Below, piece after piece: positions 6,160 through 12,064 of a stretch of DNA of 12,064 nt (position 1 is the first letter of the stretch; the number at the start of each line of letters is the position of its first letter). Source of the DNA: Smithella sp. D17 (GTDB lineage: Bacteria; Desulfobacterota; Syntrophia; Syntrophales; Smithellaceae); the NCBI GenBank assembly GCA_000753945.1, contig JQOA01000060.1:1-12064 (forward strand). The letters are read 5' to 3'. The position numbers and the translations under genes were made by a program. The notes under the pieces were generated by a model, which searched no databases, was not told where the DNA came from, and saw only the letters and a list, made by a program, of their open reading frames with translations.

Positions 6160-8190
6160 TCATCGACTTTTTTGAATAAAGTTTAAAATTTCAGCGGCAA
6201 CTTCCTCAGGCTTTTCAAATTGTATGGCATGGCCACTAGCCAATGAAACCATCCGATTCTTACTCTTCTCGTGGAAAAAATGCCCGATGAATTGTCGAAC
6301 TTTATTATTATCCACAATTCTGTCATGTTCCGCCATAATCGCCAAGAGGGGAAGGCGATTCTCCAACATAGCAACCCAGGAAAGTTCCTGAATTTCGTCC
6401 ATTACGCTTACAGATTTTAATGTAATTAAATTTGTTTTAAGATCATCTTTTTCAATAAAATCAAGCCATTCATCTACCATGGTAAAATCGGTTGCCTCCA
6501 TGGGAATGGGAATACAGGCTTGATTACGCTTCGGTTTAAGATCGAATTCGGAAATCATATCCATCACAATTTTTTCAGCAATACTTAATACAGATCGAAA
6601 ACGCTCATTCCAAAAAAATCCCGGTGTAAGCAAAATCAAACTGGAAAGTTCATCTCCCAATTCGGTTGCCGCCACATTGGCATACTGTGCACCCTGACAC
6701 CAGCCGGCAAGATGAACATGCTGAAAAGATTTTTTTAAAAATTTAATATGTCTTACTACATCATTAATAAGAACTGGAACAGAACCCAGGTCTCCGCGCT
6801 GTTTGTTTAAACCGCAACCTCGCCGGTCTGGTGCAACAACAGTCACATCATCCGACTTGAACAATAATTGCTTTGCCAGTGGTGCCTGCCAGCCCGAATG
6901 ACTCATGCCGCCATGCAAAATTATTACAACATCTTCACCTTCTGTTTTTCCCCAGAGCCTGTAATTAATTTTATACCCGTCGGGCATTTCGAGAAAATGA
7001 ATTTTCGGTTCACCGTCATCTGCAATTAAGGGCATACGACATTGCATACCAAATCCGGTTTTCCAGTTTTCGGTTGGTATAACCTGAAGTCCCTGAACCG
7101 TCTTAAGATAATAGGGAGAGTTTAAATTCAGCAAACCTTCTCGGCCGAATTTCAACATCGGTTGTGCCGGTTCCCGTGTTACCAGATAATCACCAAACGC
7201 CCCTTCATGAGCAATAAGACTATCTCCGGCAGCATTCGACAAAATAAGAGCAGCCCTTGTAAGCAAAGATGTTTCGCCGACATGACATCCGATGATAACT
7301 TGCCAGCCGAGCTTCTTCAGTTCTTTAATTATTTTTAAAGCCCGTATAATGCCACCCACTCTGGAAACTTTGATGTTTGCTATGAATTTACCAGCGATAT
7401 TTTTGTAAAGTAACAAATCATTTATAGTACAAAGACTTTCATCCAAAATAACTGGAAGATCGGTAACCGTGCTGAATTTACTTATATCGTTGACATTTTT
7501 CGCCATAACAGGTTCTTCAATGGCAAATACACGATTTGTTCCCAACGTAATGATATGCTTGATAGCTTCATCACATCGATTATGCCATAAATTATTGGCA
7601 TCAAGACGAATACGAACGGACTTGATCTGATGTTTAATGGATAATTCGTCTAAAATATCCAGTTTTTCAATATCACGCTCTAAGTTTCCACTTAGCTTGA
7701 TTTTAAAATCTGAAAGTCCACGAATCAGATATTGATCTACAAGCGTAGTATATTTCCATCTTTCGTCATCACCCAGTACGGCCGTGTAACGGCTACGAAG
7801 TTCGCCTTCGTTCAATCCTAGTATTTTTTCAACAGAGCAACCCTTCTCCCTGGAAAGCAAATCAAGGATGGCCATTTCTACGGCACACCATGCTGATGGA
7901 TATTGATCGATTTCCTTTTCTTTATCTTCCATCCATTGTTTCAGATCTTCCCATGTCTTAAAATTCACTTTGACGGATGAAAAATTTTTCTTTATCCAAG
8001 CAAGACTTGTGTCAATATCATCACCATTCACATAAACTCGCGGACACCCTTCGCCATAACCAATATTTCCATTTCTTTCGGCCCGAACCCAAATACTTTC
8101 GCTCTCATTCCTGGTTGCCGCGGCATGACGAAAAGTCGTTTTTAAATTCAATCGCAATGGTTCTGCTTCTATACGTATGGGTTGATTCAT
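6160..8190 (-). CDS. Fusion of enolase-superfamily epimerase (Ala-Glu/dipeptide epimerase type) and alpha/beta hydrolase with a cysteine nucleophile
   Basis: About 676 residues in two enzymes. Numbers here count from the upstream TTG at 8253; subtract 21 for the chosen start. Residues 22-385 are an enolase-superfamily barrel of the muconate-lactonising/dipeptide-epimerase subgroup: K184-I-K186, metal ligands D218, E247 and D271, and K295 in N-I-K-V-S. These lysines on both faces suit 1,1-proton transfer on amino acid derivatives. Residues 415-697 are an alpha/beta hydrolase with oxyanion H-G-G at 447-449, nucleophile elbow G-W-C519-Q-G, acid D644 in A-E-H-D and H675 in S-G-H-A. Cysteine replaces the usual serine, as in dienelactone hydrolase. 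ATG 8190 is preferred because TGGGAGA lies 10 nt upstream and the family N-terminus (R-I-E-A-E-P-L-R-L) begins right there. TTG 8253 and ATG 8208 are alternatives. Substrate unknown; an epimerised peptide, amide or lactone is a guess. Confidence 0.8.
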   Translation of the reverse strand: MNQPIRIEAEPLRLNLKTTFRHAAATRNESESIWVRAERNGNIGYGEGCPRVYVNGDDIDTSLAWIKKNFSSVKVNFKTWEDLKQWMEDKEKEIDQYPSAWCAVEMAILDLLSREKGCSVEKILGLNEGELRSRYTAVLGDDERWKYTTLVDQYLIRGLSDFKIKLSGNLERDIEKLDILDELSIKHQIKSVRIRLDANNLWHNRCDEAIKHIITLGTNRVFAIEEPVMAKNVNDISKFSTVTDLPVILDESLCTINDLLLYKNIAGKFIANIKVSRVGGIIRALKIIKELKKLGWQVIIGCHVGETSLLTRAALILSNAAGDSLIAHEGAFGDYLVTREPAQPMLKFGREGLLNLNSPYYLKTVQGLQVIPTENWKTGFGMQCRMPLIADDGEPKIHFLEMPDGYKINYRLWGKTEGEDVVIILHGGMSHSGWQAPLAKQLLFKSDDVTVVAPDRRGCGLNKQRGDLGSVPVLINDVVRHIKFLKKSFQHVHLAGWCQGAQYANVAATELGDELSSLILLTPGFFWNERFRSVLSIAEKIVMDMISEFDLKPKRNQACIPIPMEATDFTMVDEWLDFIEKDDLKTNLITLKSVSVMDEIQELSWVAMLENRLPLLAIMAEHDRIVDNNKVRQFIGHFFHEKSKNRMVSLASGHAIQFEKPEEVAAEILNFIQKSR

Positions 8191-8353
8191 TACTTCATTT
8201 TCTCCCATTTCGGAATCAACGTTATAAATTTTAAGATAAAAGATTTTTATCAATTTTATCTTCTAAATACAAGTGTTTAATATATGCTTCCATTTAATCA
8301 ATTAGGTTTCAATATATTTTTTGACTCTTAACTTATGTGTATGTCTCGCAGAT

Positions 8354-9265
8354 TTAAAAAGAAGATACCTCCATTCCTTTATATTTCAAAAAGACCCCGC
8401 CTTTCATCACAGTAGTTACATCATTTAAAACTGCAATATCAAATAGAGGATTGCCATTAACTATTATTAGATCTGCAAGCTTTTGGGGCTGAATAACTCC
8501 ACGATCATTAAGACCGCTAATCTTTGCATTAACAGAGGTCATGTATTTCAGTATATCGTAGTATGGAATTCCGAATTCAACATAATGCATAACTTCTGAA
8601 TATATTCTGCCAAAAAAACCCGTATTCGTACCGCCGATATCAGTGCCAAATCCGATTATTCCCGCTTCATGTGCTTTTTGTGTATTACTCCTTACAAAAT
8701 TAAACTGTTCACGAAAATAAACATAATCATGTTCCATTACAATCTGACCGCTATATGGTTCAAGGTCAATACCTTTTTGTATTCGTGCTCTGCTTTGCCT
8801 GTTTGCTTCAGGCATCATGTATGTTTCTGGTTTTGTATCCAGCCATGAGATGAACTCCGGCATATGGAAAGAATCACCAAATACCGTTACAGTAGGTATT
8901 ATATAAAATCCATAGTCGCGCATTTTTTTTAAAAACATAGCCTTTAAATCTGTGTCAAAAGTCATATGCTGTATCCTGATTTTCGCGCCAACCTCAATCG
9001 CAAGGTCTGCACATTTTTCAGCACCAGCACCGTATGGTGAATGGATATCAACGACTAAGCCTGTTTCTTTTCCAATACGAAATATAGTCTTCATCCAATC
9101 ATCAGTAAAAATCGGGAATTCATCTTGAGTTGAACATTTTTTCTTGGAAAACGGATGGGGTTGATATGTTGTCTTAAGATGCGTCCCACCATCATCCTTT
9201 ACTTTATAACAAAATTTCTTTAAATCACTCTTAGCGATTACGGATTTTATTTGTTTCTCATAAAA
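8354..9265 (-). pseudogene. 5'-truncated metal-dependent amidohydrolase (imidazolonepropionase/prolidase-like)
   Basis: The first ATG (9094) gives 246 residues, but the same frame stays open upstream to a TAG at 9266-9268, and the extra part still looks like the family. C-Y-K-V-K-D-D-G-G at about 9215-9189 aligns with the F-I-K-V-x-x-x-G-G strand that carries the carboxylated lysine. Downstream are V-V-D-I-H-S (metal histidine), I-R-I-Q-H-M-T-F (second histidine) and G-F-G-T-D-I-G-G (catalytic aspartate). The C-terminal Q-K-L-A-D-L-I-I-V-N-G-N-P strand typical of these enzymes is intact. Missing are the N-terminal beta domain and the H-x-H motif, roughly 150 residues of a usual 400-450. No start codon lies between the upstream stop and ATG 9094, and I did not find the missing part in the other minus-strand frames as far as 9480. 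It is probably inactive. It points the same way as the epimerase fusion downstream. Confidence 0.65.
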
Positions 9266-9522
9266 CTATCAATTCATTTCACAAGAGTTCGTGAAGATAT
9301 AGAAAGGACTCTGCTAGCGCCACATTAATGTGTCAGGACTGTACCCATCTTTTTTATCTTTGTCTTAAATTCAGGAACAGTGCACTTACACGCGTATACG
9401 TATAAAGAAAAGGGAAAGTGTTTATCAAGTCTGCCGTTGACTGTTGAGGAAGAACAAATAGTAAAATAACCTGTGCCAACCCTGACCGCTTTTTTAGTTT
9501 CCTTGGATTACTCTGTTTGCAG
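9266..9522. other. Intergenic stretch with clustered palindromes
   Basis: No gene is supported here. It separates the aryl-polyene-like operon from the broken amidohydrolase. It holds a perfect 12-nt palindrome CACATTAATGTG (9321-9332), AGTGCACT (9379-9386), CGTATACG (9393-9400) overlapping TATACGTATA (9395-9404), and an 18-nt alternating purine-pyrimidine tract (9387-9404). The word CAGGA recurs at 9335-9338/9372-9376 next to GTAC/GTGC words. No clear terminator follows the lipoprotein gene. The stretch may be the scar of the rearrangement that removed the amidohydrolase N-terminus. Confidence 0.4.
9321..9332. repeat. Perfect 12-nt palindrome
   Basis: CACATTAATGTG reads the same on both strands. 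It lies about 55 nt upstream of the truncated amidohydrolase frame. It could be an operator dyad or part of a REP-like or insertion-element remnant. No second copy was seen in the window. Confidence 0.45.
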
Positions 9523-10176
9523 TTATTCGCTTTTTACCGGTTGGGCTTCAATGAGAGTCATCAATAGTGAATAATTAAATGCCTCGTTGGCCTGTAGTTC
9601 AATGGTTTGATAAATATTTCCCGTCGTTTTGCTAAACTTGAGCTGACGCTTCAGAATGCCGGCTGACGAGTAGCGTTTAATTACCGTGTCTTCCGATTTA
9701 TCGTTAATGACATCGATCCAGTCTCCGTTTTCTTCAAGATAACGGCAGGCAGTTGCTCCATCGGGAAGAATACCTTTCACCTGAAGTGTTCCTTCCGGCG
9801 CAAAAAAGATCAGCTTAATGTCTTCAATCATATTTTTCGCGAAATCTGCCGAATCAAGAGGAGGCAACGCCCGATTGACTTTGAGCGTGCCCGGACCGGA
9901 TTCGGCTTCAAACAGCACCATTCCTTCCGCGGTCATAATTGCGCAGGATATGATGCGCGTGGAAGGATCGGCCAGAGTTACGCCGATAATTACACTCTGC
10001 GTTTCGCCAAACATACGGTTTTCAATGGAGTGTACCAGTCTATATTTTTCTTTTAAAAAAGGAAAAGGACAAGTTAAAGCTTTTTCCTCTGCCGGAGAAA
10101 CAGGTGAATTGATCAACGGCAAGGTCTGGCAGGATAAAAGAAGAATAGATAATATTAAAACAGATACGCCCTTCAT
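9523..10176 (-). CDS. Small outer-membrane-type lipoprotein, DUF3261-like
   Basis: A 217-residue protein. It starts with a lipoprotein signal: K2, a hydrophobic stretch, and lipobox L13-L-S-C16, with Q at +2 rather than D, which favours sorting to the outer membrane in Gram-negative cells. The mature part is mixed beta-strand with no catalytic motif that I recognise. Length, signal and position directly after a LolA-like gene fit the DUF3261 lipoproteins of aryl polyene clusters; that assignment rests on context as much as sequence. Its ATG overlaps the LolA-like stop by 4 nt (ATGA), and AGGA sits 6 nt upstream, so it is translated as part of the same operon. A role in moving or anchoring the lipid product at the outer membrane is inferred. 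Confidence 0.6.
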   Translation of the reverse strand: MKGVSVLILSILLLSCQTLPLINSPVSPAEEKALTCPFPFLKEKYRLVHSIENRMFGETQSVIIGVTLADPSTRIISCAIMTAEGMVLFEAESGPGTLKVNRALPPLDSADFAKNMIEDIKLIFFAPEGTLQVKGILPDGATACRYLEENGDWIDVINDKSEDTVIKRYSSAGILKRQLKFSKTTGNIYQTIELQANEAFNYSLLMTLIEAQPVKSE

Positions 10177-10814
10177 TCCACATCCTGAAATACTGAGGAA
10201 TTAATTGCCTTATTGATTTCCACATTATCGAAATCTATCTGCGTGAAGTTGTTGGCGCCTTCAATAATTTTTACAGATTTAACAGTTGCTGATTTTTTAG
10301 AAAGGGTAATTTCAATTTTTTCAATCATGCCGGTCATGTTTTTTTCTGTGGGCGTCAGCGTGATTTTGGTATTTGTTCCTTCATTAATGTTTGCTTTAAA
10401 TGACGGATTCTGGTCGAACTTGCCGTTCATCCAGCCGGTAACTTCATTGAGCACAATCTTCATCGCCTGTGCGCCGCCGGTCTTGTCTTCCACCATTTTC
10501 CCGCCGGAAGCGATATAGCGTTTGGTATTGTTTTTATAGGTAATGACGACGCTCCTTAAAGGCTTGAAATATTCCCAGCGGAATGAATCGGGGGCAGAAT
10601 AATAAAAACGGCCTTCCGAGACAAGGGGTTTAGATAAAATTTTCAAGGCTTTCTTTTGAACAAAGTGGGCCTGAATTGTTTTGATATTGGCCGATTCTTT
10701 ACGCAATTGCTCGAAGTCAGTTGCCTGAGCGCAATTCAGCGGGCCCATGACTAAAAAAATGCCTGCAATAATACAAGCCAGATGATATAAGGTGCAGCGA
10801 ACTTGCATCAGCAT
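10173..10814 (-). CDS. LolA-like periplasmic lipid/lipoprotein carrier
   Basis: A 213-residue secreted protein. The signal peptide spans about residues 1-31, with a likely cleavage after C-A-Q-A31. The mature part begins D-F-E-Q-L and has the LolA hallmark E-G-R-F-Y-Y-S-A-P-D-S-F-R-W-E-Y at 67-82, followed by a strand-rich barrel-like pattern. LolA carries lipoproteins across the periplasm. Cluster-borne LolA-like proteins in aryl polyene loci are thought to handle the pathway's lipid instead, and the neighbours favour that here. The housekeeping lolA is usually not placed between a FabG-type reductase and a DUF3261 lipoprotein. The start overlaps the reductase stop by 7 nt. The ATG two codons in (10808) is an alternative. 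No MMPL exporter gene lies between it and the lipoprotein, unlike several known clusters. Confidence 0.75.
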   Translation of the reverse strand: MLMQVRCTLYHLACIIAGIFLVMGPLNCAQATDFEQLRKESANIKTIQAHFVQKKALKILSKPLVSEGRFYYSAPDSFRWEYFKPLRSVVITYKNNTKRYIASGGKMVEDKTGGAQAMKIVLNEVTGWMNGKFDQNPSFKANINEGTNTKITLTPTEKNMTGMIEKIEITLSKKSATVKSVKIIEGANNFTQIDFDNVEINKAINSSVFQDVE

Positions 10815-11536
10815 ATTCCACCGTTGATTCCGATAACCTGTCCCGTAATGTAAGAGGCGTCATCAGAACATAAAAAACGAATGACGTTGGCTACTTCTTC
10901 CGGTTTTCCCAGGCGTGCCATGGGGATTATTTGTTTGATTTGTTCGACGGGAGCTTCCTTGATCATGTCGGTTTCAATTAAACCCGGAGCCACAAGATTA
11001 ACGCGAATACCGAAGCGCGCCACTTCTGTGGACAGCGCACGGGAAGCGGCAATTATTCCCGCCTTGGCCGCGGCATAATTTGCCTGTCCACGATTAGGCA
11101 TCAATGCTGAAAGAGAAGAAACAGAGACGATAGAACCGCGCTTTTTTCTGACCATTTCCCGCAAAACAGGCTTCGTCATATTATAGAAGCCTTTCAAGCT
11201 TGTGTTAATAACGCTGTCCCATTCATCTTCGCCCAGCAGCATAAAAAGACCATCGGCAGTTATTCCGGCGTTGTTAACGAGCACCTGAATATTTTTATGA
11301 TGTTCTATAATTGTTTTAACGGCATCTTTAGTCTGTGTATTATCGGCGACGTCAAATTGAGAGATTTCTCCATCTCCGCCGGTTGACCGTACAAGGTTTA
11401 ATGTTTCCTGTGCCGCAGCTTCATTGGATTTAAAATTAATGATTACAAAATACCCGGTCTTTGCCAGTTCTATCGCTGTCGCACGGCCAATTCCACGACT
11501 TGCTCCCGTGATTATCGCAGTTTTTTTATCATCCAT
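10808..11536 (-). CDS. 3-oxoacyl-ACP reductase (FabG/ApeQ-like SDR)
   Basis: A 242-residue classical short-chain dehydrogenase that reduces 3-ketoacyl-ACP to 3-hydroxyacyl-ACP, normally with NADPH. The nucleotide motif T-G-A-S-R-G-I-G is at 10-17 and N-N-A-G at 88-91. The catalytic set N111, S141, Y154 and K158 has the FabG spacing, with the Q-A-N-Y-A-A-A-K stretch at 151-158. The C-terminus is G-I-N-G-G-I-C. The length is normal for the family. The start ATG 11536 has AAGGAG 12 nt upstream. The gene begins 16 nt after the dehydratase and overlaps the LolA-like gene, so in context it is the reductase of a dedicated lipid or aryl polyene pathway rather than the housekeeping FabG. Sequence alone cannot separate the two roles. 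Confidence 0.85.
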   Translation of the reverse strand: MDDKKTAIITGASRGIGRATAIELAKTGYFVIINFKSNEAAAQETLNLVRSTGGDGEISQFDVADNTQTKDAVKTIIEHHKNIQVLVNNAGITADGLFMLLGEDEWDSVINTSLKGFYNMTKPVLREMVRKKRGSIVSVSSLSALMPNRGQANYAAAKAGIIAASRALSTEVARFGIRVNLVAPGLIETDMIKEAPVEQIKQIIPMARLGKPEEVANVIRFLCSDDASYITGQVIGINGGIC

Positions 11537-11552
11537 ATTTTAACAGAACTCC

Positions 11553-11993
11553 TTAAAAAATATTTATTTTATTGTCTTCATTCATGCGCAGGGCCTGAAG
11601 AGTGGCAGTCGCTAATATCTTGTCACCGGTTTTAACTACTCCTTCCACTACACCGTAATTATCAAACGAATACTTGCTTTCAATCATAATAATCAAGGTT
11701 GTATTGACCGGTATCTTTTCTATATTAAATTCGGCGCATTTGATGCCTACGAGCCAACCTTTGACGCCATCTTTTCCCTGTTGCTTTCTCTTGTAACCCT
11801 CGACAATAGCGGCGGTCTGCGCAATGGCTTCAATCAAAACCAGCGAATCTACCGCATTCCCGTCATAAAGAGGCCAGTCAGGATTTACCATAGCTGTACT
11901 AATGGCCGTGGTTTCTTTAATTTCCAGGATTCCACTGATAATCTTTATCTTCTCCCGATGGGGAATCAAACTTTCAATATCAATGTTAAGCAT
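11553..11993 (-). CDS. Hotdog-fold 3-hydroxyacyl-ACP dehydratase-like protein (ApeP-like)
   Basis: A 146-residue single-hotdog protein. L-I-P-H-R near the start (residues 9-13) and L-I-E-A-I-A-Q at 53-59 place it in the FabZ/FabA-like group that removes water from 3-hydroxyacyl-ACP. E55 matches the FabZ catalytic glutamate. The G-H-F-P-G segment that holds the catalytic histidine in FabZ is replaced by W-P-L-Y-D-G (40-45), with proline at the histidine position in an ungapped alignment. That fits ApeP-type subunits that, as I recall, work with a second dehydratase, the pair sharing an active site. ATG 11993 is preferred; TTG 11999 adds two residues. Neither start has a strong SD. It is the first gene of the operon seen here, followed 16 nt later by the reductase. 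Confidence 0.7.
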   Translation of the reverse strand: MLNIDIESLIPHREKIKIISGILEIKETTAISTAMVNPDWPLYDGNAVDSLVLIEAIAQTAAIVEGYKRKQQGKDGVKGWLVGIKCAEFNIEKIPVNTTLIIMIESKYSFDNYGVVEGVVKTGDKILATATLQALRMNEDNKINIF

Positions 11994-12020
11994 AAGCAAC
12001 TTTTGAAAGAATTTTACATA

Positions 12021-12051
12021 ATAATAAATGAAAAAACCGCCTAGAAGTCAA
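12021..12051 (-). promoter_or_regulatory. Possible sigma-70 promoter for the dehydratase operon
   Basis: On the minus strand TTGACT (12051-12046) and TATTAT (12026-12021) resemble -35 and -10 boxes with a 19-nt spacer; TTTATT at a 17-nt spacer is an alternative. The predicted start would leave a leader of only about 20 nt before the dehydratase ATG. AT-rich sequence makes chance matches likely. Confidence 0.35.
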
Positions 12052-12064
12052 CAAGAATTGTTTT

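Noticed and set aside
6145..6164. GATGAA/TTCATC hairpin around the epimerase stop codon
   Set aside because: The T-run lies on the plus-strand side, where no gene needs it; on the minus strand no T-run follows, so it is not a credible terminator for the epimerase gene.
8191..8353. Promoter for the epimerase fusion gene
   Set aside because: Several TTGAAA/TTGATA-like and TATATT-like words occur in this AT-rich leader, but none has acceptable -35/-10 spacing.
9278..9500. Coding frame of about 60 codons reading K-C-T-V-P-E-F-K-T-K on the minus strand
   Set aside because: No start codon or ribosome site, and no link to the amidohydrolase; treated as non-coding.
9818..10204. 128-codon plus-strand ORF
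   Set aside because: Antisense to the lipoprotein gene, which has a clear lipobox, start site and operon overlap.

Overview
The window holds nine genes or gene remnants, all of them on the minus strand, plus the possible 3' end of a plus-strand gene at the left edge. The protein families suggest a deltaproteobacterium (Desulfobacterota, perhaps Syntrophales-like): a PAS/GAF/HD-GYP sensor with an N-terminal domain I associate with that group, a large PilZ protein, and an aryl-polyene-like fatty-acid gene set. This placement is inference from memory of protein families. No rRNA, tRNA or marker gene is present.

Right block (about 9523-11993, transcribed leftwards): a FabZ-like hotdog dehydratase, a FabG-like 3-ketoacyl-ACP reductase, a LolA-like periplasmic carrier and a small DUF3261-like lipoprotein. 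They lie 16 nt apart or overlap by 7 and 4 nt, so they form one tight operon. The set resembles the ApeP/ApeQ/LolA/DUF3261 part of aryl polyene clusters. The ketosynthases, acyl carrier proteins and MMPL exporter expected of such a cluster are not in the window and may lie upstream, beyond the right edge.

Middle (about 6160-9522): a palindrome-rich non-coding stretch, a 5'-truncated amidohydrolase whose frame runs upstream of its first ATG into a stop, and an unusual fusion of an enolase-superfamily epimerase with an alpha/beta hydrolase whose apparent nucleophile is cysteine (G-W-C-Q-G).

Left block (about 151-6058): an 18-codon leader ORF with a strong ribosome binding site runs into a two-PilZ protein with a GNAT-like tail. 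That gene overlaps (ATGA) a membrane-anchored GAF-PAS-HD-GYP protein with intact catalytic residues. A 61-nt gap then leads to an ApeH-like AMP-forming acyl/aryl ligase. The block therefore pairs a c-di-GMP receptor, a c-di-GMP phosphodiesterase and an acyl-activating enzyme in one probable operon, about 8 kb from the dehydratase and reductase the ligase would be expected to work with.

The working idea is an aryl-polyene-like envelope lipid pathway whose ligase sits under or beside c-di-GMP control, separated from the rest of the pathway by unrelated or decaying peptide-metabolism genes.
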